From Pseudomonas sp. B20(2017) (GTDB lineage: Bacteria; Pseudomonadota; Gammaproteobacteria; Pseudomonadales; Pseudomonadaceae): 64,000 bases of DNA. Shown here in pieces: positions 9,691 to 16,449 of this stretch (within the stretch, counting starts at the first letter, position 1; each line of letters starts with the position of its first letter). The translations under genes and the position numbers were made by a program. Below the pieces are notes generated by a model. The model made no database searches. It was not told the DNA's origin and saw nothing but the letters and a program-made list of their open reading frames with translations. The DNA is taken from the NCBI RefSeq assembly GCF_002113125.1, contig NZ_NEJP01000011.1:62001-126000 (forward strand). Reading direction: 5' to 3'.

Positions 9691-10713
9691 ATGAAAGCAA
9701 TGACGCGTGTATCACTGGCCGCTGCCACCCTGCTCTCGTCCCACGCGTGGGCGACCGAGGCACCGATTCAACCGAAAGTGGTGCTGATCACCATGTTCGC
9801 TCCGGAGGCACAGCACTGGATCGATCGCCTCGAACTCAAGCAGGAAATCCGCGTACCGGGCCTGTCGGCCGAGTACCCGACCATTCGCTGCAACACACAG
9901 CAGGTGTGCCTGATGACGACTGGCATGGGTCAGACCAACGCCGCCGCCTCAACCCTGGCACTGGCGCTGTCGCCGAAATTCGACCTGCGCAAAAGCTACT
10001 TCCTGATTGCCGGAATTGCCGGCATCAGCCCGAAACACGGGACCATCGGTACCGCTGCGTGGGCGCATTATCTGGTCGAATTCGGCACCCAGTGGGAACT
10101 GGACTCGCGCGATGCACCCTCGAGCTGGCCGACCGGTTACCTCGGCATCAACACCAAAGGCCCGAACGAAAAACCGCCGCTGGACTACAAGACCGAAGTT
10201 TTCGAGCTCAACCCGAAACTGCAGGCCAAGGCCTTCGCCCTCAGCCACAAGGTCGAGCTGAGCGAGAGCAAGGAATCAGCCGCGTGGCGCCTGAAATACC
10301 CGGCAGCACCGGCCAATCAGCCGCCGGTGGTCACCCGTTGCGACACGCTGGCGGGCAACACCTGGTTCTCCGGCACACGCCTGAGCGAACGCGCCGAGGT
10401 CTGGACCAAACTGCTGACCGACAACCAGGGCGAATACTGCACCACCCAACAAGAAGACAACTCCACCTACGAAGCCTTGCTGCGTGCCAGTCGCGAGGGC
10501 CTGGTGGACGTGCAGCGCCTCGCCGTGGTGCGCGCCGGCTCTGACTTCGACCGTCCGGCGCCGGGCGGCAGCGAAGTGGACAACCTGCTCAAGTACGCCG
10601 ATCAGGGCGGATTTGTGCCGGCCCTGGAAAACCTCTATCGCACGGGTAATCCGCTGGTGCAGGACATCCTGAAAAACTGGTCGGCGTGGGAGAACGGCGT
10701 CCCGCAGTCCTGA
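9691..10713 (+). CDS. Purine nucleoside permease (NUP) family protein, periplasmic
   Basis: 340 residues starting at the ATG with AAGGAG just upstream, 14 bp after tsx. A short signal peptide (M-K-A-M-T-R to A-W-A-T-E) is followed by a soluble domain with M-F-A-P-E-A, G-M-G-Q-T-N-A-A, the block I-A-G-I-A-G-I-S-P-K-H-G-T-I-G-T-A, and R-A-G-S-D-F-D-R-P near the C-terminus. These are features of the NUP family (named after a Candida nucleoside permease), whose fold resembles nucleoside phosphorylases. I see no transmembrane helix beyond the signal peptide, so a periplasmic nucleoside-binding or -cleaving enzyme working with Tsx fits better than a permease; that is inference. Confidence 0.82.
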   Translation: MKAMTRVSLAAATLLSSHAWATEAPIQPKVVLITMFAPEAQHWIDRLELKQEIRVPGLSAEYPTIRCNTQQVCLMTTGMGQTNAAASTLALALSPKFDLRKSYFLIAGIAGISPKHGTIGTAAWAHYLVEFGTQWELDSRDAPSSWPTGYLGINTKGPNEKPPLDYKTEVFELNPKLQAKAFALSHKVELSESKESAAWRLKYPAAPANQPPVVTRCDTLAGNTWFSGTRLSERAEVWTKLLTDNQGEYCTTQQEDNSTYEALLRASREGLVDVQRLAVVRAGSDFDRPAPGGSEVDNLLKYADQGGFVPALENLYRTGNPLVQDILKNWSAWENGVPQS

Positions 10714-10720
10714 AACCCAC

Positions 10721-10758
10721 AAAGCCCTGTGGGTGCGAACGCGCTCCCACAGGGCTTT
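10721..10758 (+). terminator. Hairpin after the tsx operon
   Basis: Thirteen-base perfect arms AAAGCCCTGTGGG and CCCACAGGGCTTT with a 12-base loop, eight bases after the permease stop codon. The loop sequence resembles the middle of the REP elements found elsewhere in the window. It can serve both the tsx operon and the convergent oxidoreductase gene. Confidence 0.65.
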
Positions 10759-10783
10759 GTGATGACATGAATAACAGCGACGA

Positions 10784-11740
10784 TCAGGGGATAAGAATCA
10801 CTTTGTCACCACTGCCCTGATTCACATCGGCATAGCGCGCCAGCCCTTCGGCCAGCGGCGCTTCCACCAACCCTTGCGGCAGTGGCAGCAGGTCTTCGTC
10901 GAAGAACCGGCCGAACTGCTCGAGCATCGCTGCGCAGGCTTCAACGCCATACAGCAACGAGTTGATGCCGACCACCGAACCGCCCTTGCGATACAGCGCC
11001 AGCGCCGGCAACTGCACATGCCCGTCCACCGGCGCAGCGATGATCGCGATCCGCCCGAAGGGCGCCAATGCCGCGACTGAGGCCGGCAGCCAGAATCCGG
11101 TGGTGTCGAAGATCACATCGGCGCCGCCGCGGTACACGGCGTTGACCTGCGCGCTCAGATCCTCGGGTTTATCCAGCTGAATCGTCTGATAACCCTGCGC
11201 CTGCAAATCCTTGACCTGCTCCGGCCGCCGCGCCGCCGCCAGCAACTGCGCGCCGCGCACCTTGGCCAACGCCAGCGCCGCCGTTGCCACCGCCCCGCCG
11301 CCAATCACCAGCAAACGGGTTTCGGCACTGACCAGACTGCGCTCCAGTGCATCCCACGCCGTGGTGTAAGGCACGCCGAGGCTGGCAGCCTGGGTGAAGC
11401 TCAAATGCGAAGGCTTGTGCGCCACGCCATTGGCCGGCAGTTTGACGTACTGCGCGTGGGAGCCATCGGCGAAGAAACCCAGCTCACGCCCGGTGCCCCA
11501 GACCTCCTGACCGATCAACGCCTGCGGCCCTTCGACCACCACACCTGCAAAGTCCCGACCGGGAATACGCGGGAGCGTGGTGTACGGGAAGCGCCCGAGC
11601 ACGTTCTTCACGTCGCTGGGATTGAGGCCCGCGGCCTTGATCTGTACCAGCACCTCGTCAGCGCCCGGCACCGGCGTCGGCACCTCGACGAAGCGCAGGG
11701 ACGACAGGTCGCCGGTTTTATCGAATTGCAGTGCTTTCAT
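10784..11740 (-). CDS. Zinc-free MDR-family quinone oxidoreductase / alcohol dehydrogenase-like protein
   Basis: 318 residues from ATG at 11738-11740, with GGAGA upstream. N-terminal GroES-like domain (M-K-A-L-Q-F, A-G-L-N-P-S-D-V-K, P-R-I-P-G-R-D-F-A-G-V-V), then a Rossmann domain with L-L-V-I-G-G-G-A-V-A-T-A (NADPH-binding glycines) around residue 145-155. No structural-zinc cysteine cluster is visible, which places it with the quinone oxidoreductase / zeta-crystallin branch of the medium-chain dehydrogenases. Upstream by 31 bp is the XapX-like gene and beyond it an AraC regulator, all on the same strand, suggesting one regulated unit. The substrate is unknown. Confidence 0.82.
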   Translation of the reverse strand: MKALQFDKTGDLSSLRFVEVPTPVPGADEVLVQIKAAGLNPSDVKNVLGRFPYTTLPRIPGRDFAGVVVEGPQALIGQEVWGTGRELGFFADGSHAQYVKLPANGVAHKPSHLSFTQAASLGVPYTTAWDALERSLVSAETRLLVIGGGAVATAALALAKVRGAQLLAAARRPEQVKDLQAQGYQTIQLDKPEDLSAQVNAVYRGGADVIFDTTGFWLPASVAALAPFGRIAIIAAPVDGHVQLPALALYRKGGSVVGINSLLYGVEACAAMLEQFGRFFDEDLLPLPQGLVEAPLAEGLARYADVNQGSGDKVILIP

Positions 11741-11771
11741 GGAAATCTCCACCGAAGGAAAAAGACAGGAT

Positions 11772-11945
11772 TCAGGACAGCCAGCCACTGACCAGTTGCC
11801 GACCCATCGGCCACAACTGCTCGCCCGCCAGCATGCCCAGCAGGCCCACCAGCGCGATGGTCGGCGGCGCCGGTGAACGGACATCCAGCGCGCCATACAG
11901 CAGGCCGACACCCAGACCGACGCCGAGTGAAATCAGGTAATTCAT
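11772..11945 (-). CDS. XapX-domain small membrane protein (DUF1427 type)
   Basis: 57 residues from the ATG at 11943-11945 with GGAG in front; a longer in-frame start exists upstream but has no ribosome site. Two hydrophobic segments (residues ~2-18 and ~36-48) flank the signature G-V-G-L-G-V-G-L-L-Y-G and V-R-S-P-A-P-P-T-I-A-L-V-G-L-L-G-M-L-A-G, as in XapX proteins. These are inner-membrane proteins of unknown function commonly found beside oxidoreductases and regulators, as here (31 bp upstream of the quinone oxidoreductase). Confidence 0.85.
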   Translation of the reverse strand: MNYLISLGVGLGVGLLYGALDVRSPAPPTIALVGLLGMLAGEQLWPMGRQLVSGWLS

Positions 11946-12139
11946 GGGATCACTCCGCCACACAAAGGGAATGGGCAAAGTCTAGGGAAAGGCTGCGGCA
12001 GGCATCGGCCAAGGACTTCTGAATTTCGGCCAAACCTGCGGAAGTCACCGCGTCCCCTTTGGGAGTTGCGGTGCGACGATTCGACTTGCCAGCGATAGCG
12101 GGTATATCAGCTGAAAGTGTATCGACTGACACGACGCCT

Positions 12140-12161
12140 TCGCGGACAAGCCCGCTCCCAC
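12140..12161. repeat. Single REP arm
   Basis: TCGCGGACAAGCCCGCTCCCA plus one base is the right arm of the REP pairs found at 16344, 22137, 26545 and 33843; no inverted partner is seen within 100 bp. It lies between the XapX gene and the AraC gene. Confidence 0.7.
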
Positions 12162-12192
12162 AGGGTTCGGCGCTGTATCCGGTTTTGTGGTG

Positions 12193-12975
12193 TCAGGGAC
12201 CGGTCGTAGTGAACTGCGAAGGCGCGACACCCAGCTCCCGGCGGAACATGTCGCTGAAACTGCTCGGCGAATAACCCAGCTCACGGGCAATCGCGCTGAC
12301 CGGCACGCCCTGGATCAACTCCGCCACCGCCGTCGCCAACTGCACCTGACGCCGCCACTCGGCGAAGCCCATGCCCAGCCCTTCCTTGAATAATCGCGCC
12401 AGGGTGCGCACGCTGGCCCCGGCGTTTTCGGCGTGCTGCTCGAAAGGAATATCCAGCGACGGCGCGGCCATCACCGCCTGGCACAGACTCATCAGCCGCC
12501 GGTCGGCATCGTCCGGCAACGGGATCTTCAGCTGTGAACGCCTTGCGCGTTTCAGCTCCAGCAGCGCCAGCCCGACCAGCGCCTCGTAGTACTCGGCATC
12601 ACCGCTGTCGCCCTGCGCCACCAGCCCGACAATCAACTCGCGCAGCAGCCCGCCGACCTCGATCACCTGCACCGTCTGATCCAGCGTCGCCGCCAGCGCC
12701 GGGCGCAGGTAGATATTGCGCATCTGCAAATCCGACACCACCCGAATCCCGTGCGGAACCCCCGGCGGCAACCACACCGCCCGCTGCGGCGGCACCACCA
12801 GCGCCTCATGCGGCGTCTCGACCCACATCACCCCGCTCATCGCATACAGCAACTGCCCCCAGACATGCTCGTGCGGCTCGATGAACAACCCGCGCGGATA
12901 CGTCCGCGCCAGCGGTTGCACCGGCACATCGGTATCACTCAGATCAGGGGGCGCAGCGAGGGCCATGGCGAACAT
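12193..12975 (-). CDS. AraC-family transcriptional regulator with N-terminal cupin domain
   Basis: 260 residues. The N-terminal half is a cupin-like effector domain (I-E-P-H-E-H-V-W-G-Q-L-L-Y-A near 33-46, V-P-P-Q-R-A-V-W-L-P-P-G-V-P-H). The C-terminal third carries two helix-turn-helix motifs, the second with A-I-A-R-E-L-G-Y-S-P-S-S-F-S-D-M-F-R-R-E-L-G. This arrangement is that of AraC repressors/activators of neighbouring oxidoreductase genes. It is oriented toward the XapX and oxidoreductase genes 247 bp downstream. The start could also be the Met four codons in. Confidence 0.87.
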   Translation of the reverse strand: MFAMALAAPPDLSDTDVPVQPLARTYPRGLFIEPHEHVWGQLLYAMSGVMWVETPHEALVVPPQRAVWLPPGVPHGIRVVSDLQMRNIYLRPALAATLDQTVQVIEVGGLLRELIVGLVAQGDSGDAEYYEALVGLALLELKRARRSQLKIPLPDDADRRLMSLCQAVMAAPSLDIPFEQHAENAGASVRTLARLFKEGLGMGFAEWRRQVQLATAVAELIQGVPVSAIARELGYSPSSFSDMFRRELGVAPSQFTTTGP

Positions 12976-13113
12976 TCATCGGGTTTGATGGTAACGCCAT
13001 GGTAACCAGTGCGCCCCGTCCCTCGCCATTGGTAGATACCGTCGGACAATCCGAGTGAATTTTCCCGGTGCCCAGCGATCCTTGTAATTACCACAGGGAG
13101 GAAGACGGGCTTT

Positions 13114-13341
13114 ATGAACAACGCAAAACTGTTTGTCATCGATTACACCCTTCACGGCGCGCCAAAGTCGTTCATTATCCGCTCGGACAAAATGGACAAC
13201 ACCGAGGCGTGGCACTGGGCAAGCTGCGACGCAGGGGTCGGCCGCATCCCGCGTTTCGGCCGAGAGAAAGTGCAAAAGACCAGCAAGCCGATGGCAGAAA
13301 AATTCGGCGTGGAAAACGTCACATGGCGACCGGCAAGCTAA
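13114..13341 (+). CDS. Small conserved protein, possibly DUF6555 type
   Basis: 75 residues, charged and soluble, without a signal peptide or membrane segment. It contains F-I-I-R-S-D-K-M, A-W-H-W-A-S-C-D-A-G-V-G-R-I-P and K-T-S-K-P-M-A-E-K-F-G. I remember a small pseudomonad-specific family (DUF6555) of this size and pattern, but the link is from memory. GGAGG lies ahead of the ATG at a longer spacing than usual (ACAGGGAGGAAGACGGGCTTT). It is divergent from the AraC regulator and 38 bp upstream of another small gene. Confidence 0.65.
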   Translation: MNNAKLFVIDYTLHGAPKSFIIRSDKMDNTEAWHWASCDAGVGRIPRFGREKVQKTSKPMAEKFGVENVTWRPAS

Positions 13342-13379
13342 GCTTGCGCGCAGGCGGGGACTATTTCGGGGGGAACAAC

Positions 13380-13652
13380 ATGACAATCATCAACAGCCCG
13401 GCACACCTGGACTACGGCCTGGACACCCTCTTCGGCCGCCTCACCAAAAGCGTCGACTGCCCGGTTGGCCTGGAACCCGTCGAAAACGACCCCTACCGCT
13501 TCGCCCTGCGCGTTCCGCCCCCCTTGCCGGAAGACCTTGAAAAGGCCAAGACCATCGTCGTCAACGTCGAAGGCCGCCGCCTGCAAGGCATCGTCCGCCA
13601 CACCGAACGCCTGGACGACGACAGCCTGAAACTGGAAGTGGAGCCCGACTAG
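13380..13652 (+). CDS. Small hypothetical protein
   Basis: 90 residues from the ATG at 13380, with GGGGGGAAC upstream; an in-frame longer reading exists but overlaps the preceding gene. The protein is soluble and acidic with L-D-T-L-F-G-R-L-T-K-S-V, V-P-P-P-L-P-E-D-L and a strand-rich C-terminal half ending in L-E-V-E-P-D. I do not recognise it. It follows the 75-residue gene by 38 bp and is probably co-transcribed. Confidence 0.6.
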   Translation: MTIINSPAHLDYGLDTLFGRLTKSVDCPVGLEPVENDPYRFALRVPPPLPEDLEKAKTIVVNVEGRRLQGIVRHTERLDDDSLKLEVEPD

Positions 13653-13675
13653 GCTCCACTTTTCCATGCAGTGCG

Positions 13676-13843
13676 TTATTTCGGGTGCGCGCAATGGCAA
13701 CCCTTGCCGGAGCACTCCTCACCGCCCTTGTGGTGATGAGCGCAGGCCTCACAGCAATAGTGCTTGCCGTGCGCCACATAGGAATGCTCACCTTCCTTGA
13801 TCTTGCAGCTACATCCCGGGCAATCGCATTTTCTATCGGCCAT
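13676..13843 (-). CDS. Bacterial metallothionein
   Basis: 55 residues from the ATG at 13841-13843. Ten cysteines at positions 6, 8, 11, 13, 30, 31, 34, 44, 49 and 51, with histidines interspersed (H-Y-C-C-E-A-C-A-H-H-H), form the zinc/cadmium-cluster pattern of SmtA/BmtA-type bacterial metallothioneins, as studied in several fluorescent pseudomonads. It binds and buffers zinc or cadmium in the cytosol. It is a single gene, convergent with the small hypothetical gene on its left with 23 bp between the stops. The longer frame upstream lacks a ribosome site and is not used. Confidence 0.9.
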   Translation of the reverse strand: MADRKCDCPGCSCKIKEGEHSYVAHGKHYCCEACAHHHKGGEECSGKGCHCAHPK

Positions 13844-14329
13844 GGAACAGACTCCTTTGGTGGTGGTTGTCTGAGGCTGAAGGAACAAGCCGTGCTACCA
13901 GTGTAGAAGGTGAAAAGCACCCAACAACCAAACCACTCAAAACTCACCACTCACCCTTCAACCATCCCCCCACCACTCACCACGATGAGCGTTAGCTCGA
14001 GTACCGCTTTTGACGTGCCGGCCCCATCGGCAGGCTGAGTGGAGGGATTTATCCGGGGGTGGGAGCGCAGCGACCGTGCGGCGAAGCCGCATGCATCGAG
14101 AGGAGGTGCAGCGAAGCAAACCGTAGGCGATGCCCCCGGATAAATCCCGGAGCGAAGGAACCCGAGCCACAGCGAGGGCCGTACGTCAGGGTAAAGCCTT
14201 TTGGGTTACCTTTTCGGCGTTTGGAAAAGGTGACTCGCCGTAAGGGCGAAACCGCCAGCCGCCCCCCCCGAAGAAACGGATATACACGCAAAACGAACAA
14301 GAACCTGGTCGGCCCAAAGGCCGCCACGT
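13844..14329. repeat. Non-coding stretch with a pseudomonad-type intergenic repeat
   Basis: About 490 bp without a credible gene. The part from ~13985 to ~14290 is an unusual G/A-rich sequence with many short internal echoes (for example GCAGCGAC, GCGAAGC, GCAGCGAAGC, GAGCGAAGG, ACAGCGAGG) and a hairpin at 14205-14234 (GTTACCTTTTC against GAAAAGGTGAC, one G-T mismatch). I recall near-identical text (a GTTAC-hairpin followed by CGCCGTAAGGGCGAAACC) recurring between genes in Pseudomonas genomes. It is open in several frames on both strands, but these have no family features. Confidence 0.55.
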
Positions 14330-14785
14330 TCAATCAGCCTGACGCACGCTACTGCGATACATGAAAACCAGCGCCAACCCGAGACAAACCATCGCCAAAA
14401 CCCGACTCGAAGACAACTCAATAGCGGGATTCCCCAACCACCCAAAATTATCAATCAACATCCCCATCCCCAACTGCCCGACAATCACCGCCACCGTCGC
14501 CACAGCCGTCCCCACCCGAGGCACCGCCCCCACCATCACCATCATATAAACCACGCCGAACAAGGCACCGCTAAGCTGCCACTTCGGCACCTCCAGCAAA
14601 CTCACTGCCTGAGCAGGCTCAAAAAACAAAATCAACAACCCCGTAGAAACAGCGCCGACGACAAACGTCAACAAACTGCTGCGCAGAACCCCAACGGTCT
14701 CCCCCAACCGCCCATTGATCGCCGCCTGCACACTCAATACCGCACCGGCCAACACCACCACCGCCAACAAAATAACCAGACTCAT
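14330..14785 (-). CDS. YdcZ-type (DUF606) inner-membrane protein, second of a pair
   Basis: 151 residues with five hydrophobic segments and the YdcZ-family pattern Q-A-A-I-N-G-R-L-G, P-K-W-Q-L-S-G-A-L-F-G-V-V-Y-M, and V-I-V-G-Q-L-G-M-G-M-L-I-D-N-F-G-W-L-G. Members belong to the drug/metabolite transporter superfamily and are half-size, acting as pairs. The ATG at 14783-14785 follows the upstream gene's stop by three bases, and a GTG lies between; GGGGG of the preceding codons can serve as ribosome site. Substrate unknown. Confidence 0.82.
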   Translation of the reverse strand: MSLVILLAVVVLAGAVLSVQAAINGRLGETVGVLRSSLLTFVVGAVSTGLLILFFEPAQAVSLLEVPKWQLSGALFGVVYMMVMVGAVPRVGTAVATVAVIVGQLGMGMLIDNFGWLGNPAIELSSSRVLAMVCLGLALVFMYRSSVRQAD

Positions 14786-14788
14786 CAC

Positions 14789-15277
14789 TCACCCCCGCGC
14801 AATCAAAACCAAAGCCGCCACAATCAACCCCAACGCCAGCCACCGCTCAGCATTGACCTTCTTGCGCGTAGCCCCAAACCACCCGAAATGGTCAATCAAC
14901 ACACTCTTGCCAACCTGCCCCGACAAAATCGCAATCATCGTCATCGCAATCCCGATATGCGGCGTCGCCAGCGTCAACACCACCACATACATCGGCCCCA
15001 GAAACCCGCCGATCAACTGCCAGCGCGGCAGATCCGTCAGCGCCGGCCCCTTCTGTGGCCCCGCAAACAGCAACAGCAAAAACAGAATGGCCGACCCGAC
15101 CCCGAAGATGCTCAAGGTCGCCCACAGATGCCCGACCTGTTCTCCCAACGGCCCGAGCAACCCGGCCTCCACCGACAACCCCATGCCGGCCAGAATCACC
15201 AGCGGCAACAGCAACAAACGCAAACCGGGCCGGGCGACCTGGGCCGGCGCGGCACTCACTTCATCAAACGACTGCAT
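14789..15277 (-). CDS. YdcZ-type (DUF606) inner-membrane protein, first of a pair
   Basis: 162 residues, five hydrophobic segments, with the same blocks as its downstream partner: V-E-A-G-L-L-G-P-L-G, P-R-W-Q-L-I-G-G-F-L-G-P-M-Y-V, and I-L-S-G-Q-V-G-K-S-V-L-I-D-H-F-G-W-F-G. The two genes are adjacent and translationally coupled, so they probably form a heteromeric exporter in the inner membrane. A LysR regulator is divergent on the right. Confidence 0.82.
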   Translation of the reverse strand: MQSFDEVSAAPAQVARPGLRLLLLPLVILAGMGLSVEAGLLGPLGEQVGHLWATLSIFGVGSAILFLLLLFAGPQKGPALTDLPRWQLIGGFLGPMYVVVLTLATPHIGIAMTMIAILSGQVGKSVLIDHFGWFGATRKKVNAERWLALGLIVAALVLIARG

Positions 15278-15310
15278 CTGAAAAACCTCTGAAGGAAACG
15301 ATGGCGCGGA

Positions 15311-15337
15311 TTATCGGCTGGCGCAGCTGTGCGATAA
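15311..15337. promoter_or_regulatory. Inverted repeat in the ydcZ pair / LysR intergenic region
   Basis: TTATCG and CGATAA, 15 bases apart, flank a GC-rich centre that contains CGCAGCTGTGCG. A dyad in the shared promoter region of a LysR gene and its divergent target is where LysR proteins bind; the assignment is positional. Confidence 0.4.
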
Positions 15338-15388
15338 ATGGGAGCATCCGGACAACACTTTTGCGCGACTCGCACAGCAGGACACAGG

Positions 15389-16324
15389 ATGCACGGGCTC
15401 AACGAACTGGGATTCAAGGCGCTAAGGCTGTTTGTGGCGGTGCTCGATCACGGCAGTTTTTCCGAAGTCGCCCGCCGTGAGGGCGTGGCGCCCTCCTCTA
15501 TTTCCCGGCAGATCCAGTTGATGGAACAGGCGCTGAACCAGCAATTGCTCTACCGCCACACCCGCGCGGTCACGCCGACCGAGGCCGGGCGCATGCTCGG
15601 CCACCACGCGCGGCTGGTGCTGGTGCAACTGGAAGAAGCCGAACAGGCCTTGCAGGAACAGCAAAGCGAACCGACCGGGCTGGTGCGGATCAACGCCCCA
15701 GTGGTATTTGGCCAGCGCCATCTGACGCCGTGGCTGGGCCGTTTGTGCGAGCGCTATCCGAAGCTGCAACTGGACATCCAGCAGACCGACCACTACATCG
15801 ATCCGTTGCAGGAAGGCGCCGACCTGCTGTTCCGCATCGGCCCGCTGCACGACTCGAGCATGCAGGCGCGGATTCTGGCGCCGCACCGTTTTCAGGTCGC
15901 GGCCAGCCCGGCGTATCTCAAGCGCTTCGGTACGCCACATCATCCCGACGACCTCGCGCGCCATCAGTGCCTGGCCTACAAGGGCGCGACCGGTCAGCAG
16001 CGCTGGTTCTTCCGTCAGGGTCAGGGCGAGTGGACACCGTATGCAGTCAAGGGCCCGATTACCGGCAACCATGCGGACACCCTGACCCAGGCCGCAGTGC
16101 AAGGGCTGGGGCTGGTGATGTTTCCGTCATGGCTGATCGGCGAGGCCGTGCGTGAGGGCACGCTGGTGCCGGTGTTGGGGGATTATCAGGTGTCGAACAG
16201 TGTCGAACCGCAGCAGATTGCGGTGCTGTGGCCGGGGAGCCGGCGATTGTCGGTGAAGGTGCGGACGGTGATTGATTTCTTCATGGAATGCTTCGGCGAA
16301 GTGCCCTACTGGGACAGAGCATGA
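15389..16324 (+). CDS. LysR-family transcriptional regulator
   Basis: 311 residues from the ATG at 15389, preceded by GGACACAGG. The N-terminal winged helix-turn-helix contains F-V-A-V-L-D-H-G-S-F-S-E-V-A-R-R-E-G-V-A-P-S-S-I-S-R-Q-I; the remainder is a LysR substrate-binding domain with G-L-V-R-I-N-A-P-V and the G-L-G-L-V-M-F-P-S-W-L block. It resembles the DsdA/CrgA-like branch. It is divergent from the YdcZ pair by 111 bp and most likely controls it. Confidence 0.87.
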   Translation: MHGLNELGFKALRLFVAVLDHGSFSEVARREGVAPSSISRQIQLMEQALNQQLLYRHTRAVTPTEAGRMLGHHARLVLVQLEEAEQALQEQQSEPTGLVRINAPVVFGQRHLTPWLGRLCERYPKLQLDIQQTDHYIDPLQEGADLLFRIGPLHDSSMQARILAPHRFQVAASPAYLKRFGTPHHPDDLARHQCLAYKGATGQQRWFFRQGQGEWTPYAVKGPITGNHADTLTQAAVQGLGLVMFPSWLIGEAVREGTLVPVLGDYQVSNSVEPQQIAVLWPGSRRLSVKVRTVIDFFMECFGEVPYWDRA

Positions 16325-16343
16325 GCCTTACACAAAACCCAAT

Positions 16344-16430
16344 GTGGGAGCGGGCTTGCTCGCGAAGGCGTCGTGTCAGTCAGCCATTCTGTATCTGACA
16401 CAGCGCATTCGCGAGCAAGCCCGCTCCCAC
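16344..16430. repeat. REP pair (REPIN), 87 bp
   Basis: Inverted 22-base arms beginning GTGGGAGCGGGCTTGCTCG and ending CAAGCCCGCTCCCAC enclose a 43-base centre. It lies between the convergent LysR and chemoreceptor genes and can form a long hairpin. Confidence 0.9.
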
Positions 16431-16449
16431 AACGTTTTTGCAGCAACCT

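Noticed and set aside
10721..10758. Hairpin after the tsx operon as another REP pair
   Set aside because: Its span is 38 bp with a 12-base loop, unlike the 86-88 bp pairs; it works better as a terminator, though the loop shares REP-like words.
14049..14364. Overlapping open frames of about 95-100 codons on both strands
   Set aside because: They cover the repeat-like intergenic stretch, and neither has a ribosome site or a recognisable family.
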